A stretch of DNA of 64,000 bases, taken from assembly GCF_015751765.1 (NCBI RefSeq), contig NZ_JADOTX010000001.1:6758001-6822000 (forward strand), in the 5' to 3' direction. Below are positions 17,754 through 25,109 of the stretch, piece after piece. Source of the stretch: Micromonospora ureilytica (GTDB lineage Bacteria > Actinomycetota > Actinomycetes > Mycobacteriales > Micromonosporaceae). Both the position numbers and the translations under genes were made by a program. Numbering within the stretch: the stretch's first letter is position 1; every line of letters begins with the position of its first letter. The notes below the pieces were generated by a model. The model did no database searches. It saw only the letters and a list, made by a program, of their open reading frames with translations, and had not been told where the DNA came from.

Positions 17754-19544
17754 GTGGCGCGCGAGTTCAGCACCGTTGGCGTGGTGGGGCTGGGCACCAT
17801 GGGTGCCGGCATCGTCGAGGTCTTCGCCCGCAACGGCATCGACGTGGTGGCCGTGGAGATCTCCGCGCCGGCGCTGGAACGTGGCCGGGCCACCCTGAAG
17901 GGTTCCACCGACCGGGCGGTCGCCAAGGGCAAGCTCGCCGAGGCGGACCGCGACGCCCTGCACGAGCGGGTGCACTTCAAGGTCGGCCTGGACGCGCTGC
18001 ACTCCGTCGACCTGGTCATCGAGGCGGTGCCCGAGCACCTGGACCTCAAGCAGCGGATCTTCGCGGAGCTGGACCGGGTCTGCCGACCGGAGACGATCCT
18101 CGCCACCAACACCTCGTCGCTGAGCGTCACCGAGATCTCGGTGGCCACCAGCCGCCCCAACCAGGTCATCGGCATCCACTTCTTCAACCCGGCACCGGTG
18201 ATGAAGCTGGTCGAGGTGGTCCGCACGGTCGTCACCGCACCCGAGGTGGTCGCCGACGTCGAAGCGCTCTGCGCCCGGCTCGGCAAGGTCGACGTCACCA
18301 TCAACGACCGGGCCGGCTTCATCGCCAACGCGCTGCTCTTCGGCTACCTCAACCACGCGGTCGGCATGTTCGAGTCGCACTACGCGACCCGGGAGGACAT
18401 CGACGCCGCCATGAAGCTCGGCTGCGGCCTGCCGATGGGCCCGCTGGCGTTGATGGACCTGATCGGCCTGGACACCGCGTACGAGATCCTGGACACCATG
18501 TACCGGCGCGGCGGGCGGGACCGCCGGCACGCACCGGTGCCGCTGCTCAAGCAGATGGTGACGGCGGGGCTGCTCGGCCGGAAGTCGGGCCGGGGTTTCT
18601 ACACCTACGAGCGGCCCGGCTCCCCGGTGGTCGTACCCGATGAGGCGACGCCGCTGGCCGCGGAGTCGGCGCTCGCCGACGGCGCGCGCGCCATCACCAA
18701 GGTCGGCGTCGTCGGCTCCGGGACGATGGCCACCGGGATCATCGAGGTCTTCGCGAAGGCCGGCTACGAAGTCGTCTCGGTGACCCGCGGGATGGAGAAG
18801 TCCGCGAAGGTCTGCGAGGCGGTCAAGACCTCGCTGAACAAGGGCGTGGTGCGCGGCAAGCTAGCCGAGGCCGACCGGGACGCCGCCCTGGGCCGGATCA
18901 GCTGGTCGGCCACGCTCGACCACCTCGCCGACGTCGACCTCGTGGTCGAGGCGGTGGTCGAGGAGTTGAGCGTCAAGAAGGCCCTCTTCGCGAGCCTCGA
19001 CGAGATCTGCAAGCCGGGCGTGGTGCTGGCCACCACCACCTCGTCGCTGCCGGTGATCGACGTGGCGATGGCCACCCACCGACCGGCCGACGTGGTGGGA
19101 CTGCACTTCTTCAACCCGGCGCCGGTCATGCCGCTGGTCGAGGTGGTCCGGACCATCCGCACCTCGCCGGAGGCCACCGCCACCGCCCGCGCCGTCTGCG
19201 CCGCGCTCGGCAAGACCGGTGTGGTCTGCGGCGACCGGTCCGGCTTCATCGTCAACGCGCTGCTCTTCCCGTACCTGAACGACGCGGTGAAGATGCTGGA
19301 GGCCAGCTACTCGACGGCCGACGACATCGACCACGCCATGAAGCTCGGCTGCGGCTACCCGATGGGCCCGTTCGAGCTGCTCGACGTGGTCGGGCTGGAC
19401 GTCGCGCTGGCCATCCAGCGCGAGCTGTACCTGGAACTGCGCGAGCCGGGCTTCGCGCCCGCGCCGCTGCTGGAGCACCTGGTGACCGCCGGCTACCTGG
19501 GCCGCAAGACCCGCCGCGGCTTCCGCGACCACTCGCACCGCTGA
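17754..19544 (+). CDS. Tandem-duplicated 3-hydroxyacyl-CoA dehydrogenase
   Basis: One chain of 596 residues contains two complete 3-hydroxyacyl-CoA dehydrogenase units in a row, residues about 5-285 and 315-594. Unit 1 has GLGTMGAGI, TNTSSLSVT, GIHFFNPAPVMKLVEVV and ends GRKSGRGFYTYERP. Unit 2 has GSGTMATGI, TTTSSLPVI, GLHFFNPAPVMPLVEVV and ends GRKTRRGF. Both keep the catalytic His, and the second has a GxGxxA variant of the nucleotide loop. No crotonase domain is present, unlike FadB/FadJ. GTG at 17754 follows GGGGAGG. The shared operator site C suggests joint control with the C4-CoA genes. Confidence 0.92.
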   Translation: MAREFSTVGVVGLGTMGAGIVEVFARNGIDVVAVEISAPALERGRATLKGSTDRAVAKGKLAEADRDALHERVHFKVGLDALHSVDLVIEAVPEHLDLKQRIFAELDRVCRPETILATNTSSLSVTEISVATSRPNQVIGIHFFNPAPVMKLVEVVRTVVTAPEVVADVEALCARLGKVDVTINDRAGFIANALLFGYLNHAVGMFESHYATREDIDAAMKLGCGLPMGPLALMDLIGLDTAYEILDTMYRRGGRDRRHAPVPLLKQMVTAGLLGRKSGRGFYTYERPGSPVVVPDEATPLAAESALADGARAITKVGVVGSGTMATGIIEVFAKAGYEVVSVTRGMEKSAKVCEAVKTSLNKGVVRGKLAEADRDAALGRISWSATLDHLADVDLVVEAVVEELSVKKALFASLDEICKPGVVLATTTSSLPVIDVAMATHRPADVVGLHFFNPAPVMPLVEVVRTIRTSPEATATARAVCAALGKTGVVCGDRSGFIVNALLFPYLNDAVKMLEASYSTADDIDHAMKLGCGYPMGPFELLDVVGLDVALAIQRELYLELREPGFAPAPLLEHLVTAGYLGRKTRRGFRDHSHR

Positions 19545-19584
19545 CCGGGTCAACGCCTGCGGGTCCTGACCGCGTCTGCAGTAT

Positions 19585-20079
19585 GTGACCTTCGAGGAGT
19601 ACGTCGGCAGCCGCGGCCCGGCCCTCGTTCGGCTCGCCCGGCTGCTGACCGGTGACGAGCACCGGGCCGAGGATCTCACCCAGGAGGTGTTGTCCCGGGC
19701 GTACGTGCACTGGCGCAAGATCTCTCGGGCGGACCGGCCCGACGTGTACGTGCGCCGGATGCTGGTCAACGCCAACAACTCCTGGTGGCGCCGCCGGTCG
19801 AACCGCGAACTGGCCATCGACACGTTCGTGGACCGGCCGCACCGCGGCGACCTCGGCGGCGAAGCGGCCGACCGGGACGAGATGTGGCGGCTGATCCTCG
19901 GCCTGCCCGACCGCCAGCGGGCGGTCCTGGTGCTGCGCTACTACGAGGACCTGGACGACGCGACCATCGCGCAGATCCTGGACTGCTCGCCGGTCACCGT
20001 CCGCACCCACGCGATGCGGGCGCTCGCCAACCTCCGGGAGCGCTGCGGTGCCCCGGCCACCAACGGGAGCCGACCGTAA
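19585..20079 (+). CDS. ECF sigma factor, SigE family
   Basis: A 164-residue extracytoplasmic-function sigma factor. Region 2 runs over residues 10-70 (ALVRLARLLTGDEHRAEDLTQEVLSRAY) and region 4 over about 105-155 (LPDRQRAVLVLRYYEDLDDATIAQIL, then the helix-turn-helix CSPVTVRTHAMRAL). It belongs to the short SigE-family group common in actinobacteria. Its TAA stop overlaps the next ATG (TAATG), coupling it to a membrane protein that is the likely anti-sigma or sensor. The GTG start has no obvious Shine-Dalgarno. Confidence 0.92.
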   Translation: MTFEEYVGSRGPALVRLARLLTGDEHRAEDLTQEVLSRAYVHWRKISRADRPDVYVRRMLVNANNSWWRRRSNRELAIDTFVDRPHRGDLGGEAADRDEMWRLILGLPDRQRAVLVLRYYEDLDDATIAQILDCSPVTVRTHAMRALANLRERCGAPATNGSRP

Positions 20080-21119
20080 TGGACCTCGACCAGCGGATCA
20101 TCTCAACCCTGCGGGAGCACGCCGACGGCCAGGTGGACATCGACCGGCTGACCAGTGGGGCGGTTGCCCGGGGCCGGGCCCGACGGACGCGGCGACGGGC
20201 CGCGGTGGGCGGGACGGCGCTCGGCGTCGCGGCGGTGCTCGGCCTCGGGGTGGCGGGTGGCGGTGGGCTGCCCGTGGAGGTGCCCTGGACGGGGGCGAAA
20301 CCGGCAGCCCGGTCGGCCACGCCGGCGGCGGCGCCCGGGGTGCCAGGCGCACTCGCCCGACCTGATCTGGTCGGAAAGGACCCCGGTCTGCTGCACTTCG
20401 GCGTCGACCCGGCCCGCGCTCGCTACCTGAGCTGGCGATCGGCGGCCGGCCTGGAGAGCGCCGAGCTTGATCTGGGCGGCCCCGCGCCGGTCAGTTTCTA
20501 CCTCGCCCGCAGCGCCGCCGTGGCCGAGGAGGTTCACCTGGAGGGCGACAGGCTCATCCCGGAGCCGGCGGACAAGCCTTACGACGGTCAGCTGGATCGG
20601 TCCTCCACGAGCGGCGCTGTTCCGATCTGGGTGCTGCGGTGGCAGCCGGTGCCCGGCCTCTTTGCCCGCCTGCGCACGGAGGCGCCCACCGACGCGGCGC
20701 TGCGGGTGGCCAAGAATGCCCTCCGCCTGGATGTGGCGCACCAATGCAGCGCTCCGGTGCGGCTCACGGCGTTGCCGGCAGGGGCGTGGAAGGCTGGCTG
20801 CGAGGTCAACGTGGCCAACCTCCCGGCCACGCTGGACGTCTCGCTGATCGTCAACGGGCGGGGGGATCGCTCGATGGAGGTGCGGCTTCAATACGCGCGC
20901 AGCATCGCTGGTGAGCGCAGGGAGCCCAACGCGACGGCGGACGGCAGGCAGGCCTACCGCTACCCGCAGGGCGGGATGATGGAGCTACTTGGAATACCGA
21001 AGGCTCATCTCACCGCCGGTTGGGGCTGGCCGAACAAGGGCTTCACCGGGGAGGACGCGGCCACGGTGCTGGGCGGGGCGCAGGTCGCCGAGCACCTGGA
21101 CCGGCCCGCGACCTGGTGA
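20079..21119 (+). CDS. Single-pass membrane protein, putative anti-sigma or sensor partner
   Basis: A 346-residue protein with a 43-residue cytoplasmic head (DLDQRIISTLREHADGQVD), an Arg-rich stop (RARRTRRRA), one membrane helix at about residues 44-62, and a large extracytoplasmic domain with two Cys that could pair (AHQCSAPV and KAGCEVNV). No named domain is recognised. The overlap with the sigma gene and this topology fit an anti-sigma or a signal-sensing lipoprotein-like partner. That role is inferred from context only. Confidence 0.7.
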   Translation: MDLDQRIISTLREHADGQVDIDRLTSGAVARGRARRTRRRAAVGGTALGVAAVLGLGVAGGGGLPVEVPWTGAKPAARSATPAAAPGVPGALARPDLVGKDPGLLHFGVDPARARYLSWRSAAGLESAELDLGGPAPVSFYLARSAAVAEEVHLEGDRLIPEPADKPYDGQLDRSSTSGAVPIWVLRWQPVPGLFARLRTEAPTDAALRVAKNALRLDVAHQCSAPVRLTALPAGAWKAGCEVNVANLPATLDVSLIVNGRGDRSMEVRLQYARSIAGERREPNATADGRQAYRYPQGGMMELLGIPKAHLTAGWGWPNKGFTGEDAATVLGGAQVAEHLDRPATW

Positions 21120-21156
21120 CCGCCCCGGACGGCCGCACCCACCGGACGTACGCTTG

Positions 21157-21486
21157 GTGACTGTGAGCCCCCGTCGCAATCGCCCTCGCCGGGACGATAA
21201 CGCCAACCTGGACGCCGACCGGGTCCGGCAGGGCGTCGCCTCGGTGCAGCAGTGGACCGACGGCGCCTGGCAGGTACGCGGCATCGGCGCGAACGCGTCG
21301 GTCAAGACGTACCGCTGCCCCGGTTGCAACCAGGAGATCCCACCCGGGGTGGCGCACCTGGTGGCCTGGCCGGCGGACGGCCTGGGTGACCTGACCGACC
21401 GGCGGCACTGGCACAGCGGCTGCTGGCGCGCCCGGGACCGGCGCGGCCCGGCGGTGCAGCGCGGCCGCGGTGCCCCACGCTACTGA
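21157..21486 (+). CDS. Small zinc-ribbon-like protein of unknown function
   Basis: A 109-residue basic protein with a conserved C-terminal cluster: YRCPGCNQEIPPGVAHLVAW, then RRHWHSGCWRARDRR. The CxxC pair plus His and Cys would bind zinc. Proteins of this kind are widespread in actinobacteria and are often mislabelled ATP/GTP-binding proteins, though no nucleotide motif is present. GTG at 21157 or 21163 is the likely start because the upstream frame lies within the previous gene's end and is unconserved. Confidence 0.75.
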   Translation: MTVSPRRNRPRRDDNANLDADRVRQGVASVQQWTDGAWQVRGIGANASVKTYRCPGCNQEIPPGVAHLVAWPADGLGDLTDRRHWHSGCWRARDRRGPAVQRGRGAPRY

Positions 21487-21552
21487 GCGACCTGGGTCAC
21501 CCTGTTCGTGCCTGGGCGGGCGGTGGCGGCGACTTCGCGACAGACTTGGGCG

Positions 21553-22362
21553 GTGAGCACAGCGATCCGCGCGTCGTCGATCCTGCCCGGCCGCCGGGAG
21601 GACATCGAGCTGCACACCGCCGACGGTCTACGGCTGGTCGGTGAGCTGGCCCTGCCGGCCGACCGGCCGCCGGTGGCCACCCTGGTCTGTCTGCACCCGC
21701 TGCCCACCCACGGCGGAATGATGGACAGCCACGTGTTCCGCAAAGCGGCCTGGCGGCTGCCCGCCCTGGCCGACCTCGCGGTGCTGCGATTCAACACCCG
21801 GGGCACCAGCAGCGTGCGCGGCACCAGCGAGGGAGCCTTCGACGGCGCCGTGGGCGAGCGGTACGACGTGGCCGCCGCCATCGAGTACGCGGAGTTCGCC
21901 GAGCTGCCCAACATCTGGCTCGTCGGCTGGTCGTTCGGCACCGACCTGGCACTGAAGTACGGCTGCGACCCGACGATCGCCGGGGCCGTCCTGCTCTCCC
22001 CGCCGCTGCGCTTCTCCGCCCCTGATGACCTGGCCACCTGGGCCAACTCGGGTCGGCCGCTGGTGGCGCTCGTGCCGGAGTTCGACGACTATCTGCGCCC
22101 GGCCGAGGCGCGGGAGCGGTTCGCCGCCGTGCCACAGGCCGAGGTGGTCGGGGTGCCGGGCGCCAAGCACCTCTGGGTGGGCGACGCGGAGACGGTGCTC
22201 GACGAGATCGTCCGACGGGTCAACCCGGCCGTCGAGGTGCCGCTGCCGACGACCTGGGACGGCCCGATGGAGGCCGGCGACGTCAGCGCGTACGCCGACC
22301 GGACGGTGGCCGCCTTCGCCGACACGCCCGTCCCCGGCCCGGCCGCCAGCAAGGCGGACTGA
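21553..22362 (+). CDS. Alpha/beta-hydrolase (dienelactone-hydrolase-like)
   Basis: A 269-residue hydrolase with TLVCLHPLPTHGG as oxyanion region, LRFNTRGTSSVRGTSEG, the nucleophile elbow LVGWSFGTD (Ser near residue 131), the acid in LVPEFDDYL and a late His in PGAKHLWVGD. The fold matches short-chain alpha/beta hydrolases of the dienelactone hydrolase or acyl-peptidase-like group. The substrate is unknown. GTG at 21553 is preferred; upstream in-frame codons are unconserved. Confidence 0.82.
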   Translation: MSTAIRASSILPGRREDIELHTADGLRLVGELALPADRPPVATLVCLHPLPTHGGMMDSHVFRKAAWRLPALADLAVLRFNTRGTSSVRGTSEGAFDGAVGERYDVAAAIEYAEFAELPNIWLVGWSFGTDLALKYGCDPTIAGAVLLSPPLRFSAPDDLATWANSGRPLVALVPEFDDYLRPAEARERFAAVPQAEVVGVPGAKHLWVGDAETVLDEIVRRVNPAVEVPLPTTWDGPMEAGDVSAYADRTVAAFADTPVPGPAASKAD

Positions 22363-22380
22363 CCCGCCCGTCCCCGGCCG

Positions 22381-22416
22381 GGCCGCTGGTCAGGCCGCCG
22401 GGCCGCTGGTCAGGCC
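22381..22416. repeat. Short direct repeat after the hydrolase gene
   Basis: GGCCGCTGGTCAGGCC occurs twice with a 20-base period (22381-22396 and 22401-22416) in the gap between two convergent genes. GGCC ends let either copy pair with the other, so it may serve as a terminator hairpin. Confidence 0.5.
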
Positions 22417-22426
22417 CGGCCGACGC

Positions 22427-23653
22427 TCAGCGGCGCTCCTGGCGGGGCAGCACCACCTCGCGCAGGATCAGTTGCAGCGCGGCCACCGTGGGGATGGCGA
22501 TGAGCGCGCCCACCACACCCAGCAGCGCCACCCCGAGCAGCGCGGCCAGCAGGGCGGCCACCTCGTTGACCTCCACCGAGCGCCGCATCACCTTCGGGTA
22601 GATGAGGTAGTTCTCCACCTGCTGGTAGATGAGGAAGAAGACCGCGCAGGCGATGCCGGTGGGCAGGTCGGCGGCGAAGCCGACCAGGCTCACGATCACC
22701 GCGCCCAGGGTGGCGCCGATCTGCGGGATCAGGTCGGTCACCGCGACCACCACGGCCAGCGCGAACGGGTACGGCAGGTCGACGATCAGCGCGAACATGA
22801 AGGTGGTCGCACCGGCCAGCACCGCGATGCTCAGCGCGCCGACCATGTACGCGCCCACCTTGGCCAGTATCTCGTCGCCGATCAGCTGCACCCGGTGCCG
22901 CCGGGACCGAGGCACCAACGAGTACCCCAGCGAACGCAGCCGGTCGAAGTAGGCCAGGAAGTAGATCGTCAACACCAGCACGGTAAGCGTCCGGAACACC
23001 GTGCCGAAGATCAGTTGTGCGCCGCCCAGCACCCCGCCGAGCGCCCGCCCGACCGTCTCCGCGTTGGCCGCACCCTGCACCCGCTCCACCACGTCGTACC
23101 GCTCCACCAGGTCATTGACCGTCGGGTTGCGGCGCAACTCGTCGAGCAGGCTCGGGATCTGGTCGATGAACTGCCCCGACTGGGTGACGATCGGCGGGAC
23201 CAGCGCCACCACGCCGCCGCAGAGCAGCAGCACCACCGTCAATGCGACAGCCGCCACCGCCAGGCCGTGCGGCACACCCCAGCGGCCCAGCCGGACCACC
23301 GCCGGGTTGAGGCCGACCGCGAGGAAGAGCGCGATCACCACCAGCACGAGGATGCCGCCGGCATTGCGAATCCCCAGATAGAGGGTGTACGCCAGCAGCA
23401 CGCCCAGCGCACCGGTGAAGCCGATCAGGAAGCTGCTGCGGCGCAGTGGCCGCCCCGGTGTGCCGAACTTTCCGGACGGGACCGCCGGCGGCTCATCCGG
23501 ATCGATCCCCGGGGCGGGAACCGGCACCGGTGCTGGCGCTTCCGCCGGTGGCGTCTCTTCCGGTGCTCGCGTCTCCGCCGGCTGTGGGTTTTCCGCCGGT
23601 GGTGGGCCGGGGGTCACGTCCGGGTCGTCGCCGGACGGGCCGTGCTGTGGCAC
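22427..23653 (-). CDS. AI-2E (PerM/TqsA) family transporter
   Basis: A 408-residue membrane protein. The first 70 residues are a Pro/Ala/Glu-rich cytoplasmic tail. About eight helices follow, with the family landmarks NPAVVRLGRWGVPHGLAV, the soluble loop containing IPSLLDELRRNPTVNDLVERY, and the C-terminal DLIPQIGATLGAVIVSLVGF. The family includes AI-2 exporters and Na+/H+ antiporters, so the substrate is open. The start at 23653 follows the Pro-rich extension; a downstream start would also leave all helices intact. Confidence 0.87.
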   Translation of the reverse strand: MPQHGPSGDDPDVTPGPPPAENPQPAETRAPEETPPAEAPAPVPVPAPGIDPDEPPAVPSGKFGTPGRPLRRSSFLIGFTGALGVLLAYTLYLGIRNAGGILVLVVIALFLAVGLNPAVVRLGRWGVPHGLAVAAVALTVVLLLCGGVVALVPPIVTQSGQFIDQIPSLLDELRRNPTVNDLVERYDVVERVQGAANAETVGRALGGVLGGAQLIFGTVFRTLTVLVLTIYFLAYFDRLRSLGYSLVPRSRRHRVQLIGDEILAKVGAYMVGALSIAVLAGATTFMFALIVDLPYPFALAVVVAVTDLIPQIGATLGAVIVSLVGFAADLPTGIACAVFFLIYQQVENYLIYPKVMRRSVEVNEVAALLAALLGVALLGVVGALIAIPTVAALQLILREVVLPRQERR

Positions 23654-23668
23654 CAGGGACCTCCCGGC

Positions 23669-23800
23669 TCAGGCGCTCGGGCGACGGGCAACGGCCACGA
23701 ACGCCCGCCACGCGGCAGGCGCGAACACCAGCACCGGACCGGTCGGGTCTCCGTTGCCGCTACGGCTGGATGTGCGCCAGAGCGCGCCGGTCAGGTCCAT
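23669..23800 (-). CDS. Mini DUF397 protein with internal deletion
   Basis: A 43-residue frame begins MDLTGALWRTSSRSGN and continues GDPTGPVLVFAPAAWRAF. DUF397 proteins of actinobacteria normally have about 60 residues, with a Cys-containing middle (of the kind NCVEVA...VAVRDSK) between these two halves. Here the halves are joined directly, in frame. It overlaps the end of a truncated regulator upstream, the usual DUF397 setting. It may be a dying gene or a genuinely short variant. Confidence 0.6.
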   Translation of the reverse strand: MDLTGALWRTSSRSGNGDPTGPVLVFAPAAWRAFVAVARRPSA

Positions 23801-24045
23801 GAGGCCACAACTTCCTTCATCAGTTCGATCGACTGGCGGCGGGACAACGCAACGTTTTTGATCATCTCCCAGCGCCCCAGCAGAGTAGCCACCTCATGGT
23901 CGCCATCGACGACGAGACCGTCAATCTGGTGCTCCATGTGCCCCACCCAACCACCGTCGGCGCCTCGGGCCAGATTGAACGGCCCGGAAAGGTCGACGTG
24001 CAGGCCCCCGACCTCTGCCCACCACCAGATCTTGGACAGTTTCCG
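23791..24045 (-). pseudogene. Truncated C-terminal fragment of a regulator linked to DUF397
   Basis: An open frame of 84 codons, without a good start, reads through WAEVGGLHVDLSGPFNLARG, GGWVGHMEHQIDG and LLGRWEMIKNVALSRRQS to SWT. It ends inside the DUF397 gene start. Upstream it is cut by an in-frame TAA within the 61-bp palindrome. This resembles the end of the helix-turn-helix regulators that precede DUF397 genes; the DNA-binding half is missing. Family assignment is by resemblance and context only. Confidence 0.5.
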
Positions 24046-24081
24046 TTAGGACCTAACGGAAACTGTCCAAGATCTGGTGGT
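24021..24081. repeat. 61-bp perfect palindrome
   Basis: Arms 24021-24050 and 24052-24081 are exact reverse complements with a single A between them. Each arm contains GATCTTGGACAGTTTCCG. It marks the exact point where the upstream regulator frame ends and lies 31 bases before the AbiEi/DUF559 gene. It is too symmetrical for an ordinary terminator and resembles a hairpin mobile repeat; the element at 36735 shares its GATCTTG...CAAGATC ends. Confidence 0.9.
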
Positions 24082-24112
24082 ACGGCGGCGTTCAACGGCG
24101 AAAGCTGTCCGG

Positions 24113-25087
24113 ATGCTGCCCGCCGATGACGCCGACGCACTCGACTGGCTCGCCTTCGAGCAGGCGGGGGTGCTGACGACCGCGCAGGTCGCCAGCCTGC
24201 TCAGCGAGGGGACGGTGCGAGGCCGGATTCGGTCCGGTCGGTGGCGGTCGATCTGTCGCGGGATTCTGCTGGCCGGCAACGGCCGACTCACCCGCGATCA
24301 ACAGCTCTGGGTGGCGGTGTTGGCAGCCGGGCCGGGGGCGGTGCTGGCCGGGGTGTCCGCCGCCGCCGAAGCCGGGGTACGGGGACTGCGGCGCGAGCCG
24401 CTGCACGTGCTGGTGCCGGCAGCTCGCCGTGCCGCGCGGAGCACCCTGCGTCGACTTCCGATCGACATGCCAGCCGTCCTGGTCCACCGCACAACGGTCC
24501 TACCCGAGGCCCATCTCCAACGTGCCCGCCCGACGCGCACCACGACGGCGCGGGCCCTGGTGGACGCGGCTGGCTGGGCGGCCGGCGTGGACGAGGCGCA
24601 GGCGGTGCTGGCCGCCGGCTGCCAGCAACGCCGGGTGCTGCCCGAGGAGTTGCGGGTGGTGCTCGACGTCCTCCCTCGGGCCGCCCGCCGGCAGCTGATC
24701 CTGCAGACCGTCAGCGACATCGCCGGCGGCGCACAGGCGCTCTCCGAGATCGACTTTGTGCGGCTGTGCCGCCGGCACCGGTTGCCCGCCCCCGACCTTC
24801 AGGAGCACCGGGTCGACGCGGCCGGCCGGAACCGCTGGCTCGACGCGTACTGGCGGGAGTGGCGGGTGCAGGTGGAGATCGACGGCGCGCACCACATGGA
24901 CGCCAAGCAGTGGGCGGCGGACATGCGCCGGCAGAACGACGTCTGGACCAGCGGCGACCGGATTCTGCGCTTCCCAGCTTGGCTGGTCCGCGCCGACCCC
25001 CACGAGGTCGCCGAAACCGTCCGCCGCGCCCTCAGCGCAGCCGGCTGGACCCCCACCCCGCCCGTACGCCACCCCACGCAAAAGTGA
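24113..25087 (+). CDS. AbiEi-like N-domain fused to DUF559-type nuclease domain
   Basis: A 324-residue protein. Residues about 5-90 resemble the AbiEi winged-helix antitoxin head (FEQAGVLTTAQVASLLSEGTVRGRIRSGRWRSI). The C-terminal third resembles a DUF559/Vsr-like PD-(D/E)XK fold: SEIDFVRLCRRH, then RNRWLDAYWREWRVQVEIDGAHH, where the Asp and ExD would bind metal. Such fusions are common and often numerous in actinobacteria. No AbiEii toxin is adjacent, so calling it an antitoxin would be unsafe. ATG at 24113 keeps the start outside the palindrome; GTG at 24077 lies within it. Confidence 0.75.
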   Translation: MLPADDADALDWLAFEQAGVLTTAQVASLLSEGTVRGRIRSGRWRSICRGILLAGNGRLTRDQQLWVAVLAAGPGAVLAGVSAAAEAGVRGLRREPLHVLVPAARRAARSTLRRLPIDMPAVLVHRTTVLPEAHLQRARPTRTTTARALVDAAGWAAGVDEAQAVLAAGCQQRRVLPEELRVVLDVLPRAARRQLILQTVSDIAGGAQALSEIDFVRLCRRHRLPAPDLQEHRVDAAGRNRWLDAYWREWRVQVEIDGAHHMDAKQWAADMRRQNDVWTSGDRILRFPAWLVRADPHEVAETVRRALSAAGWTPTPPVRHPTQK

Positions 25088-25109
25088 ATCTTGGACGGGC
25101 GGGTGCCCG

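Noticed and set aside
21157..21486. Small zinc-ribbon protein as an ATP/GTP-binding protein
   Set aside because: No P-loop or other nucleotide motif is present; CxxC and His/Cys residues suggest metal binding only.
24113..25087. AbiE-type toxin-antitoxin system
   Set aside because: The N-domain resembles AbiEi, but there is no AbiEii nucleotidyltransferase gene beside it, and a nuclease-like domain is fused instead.
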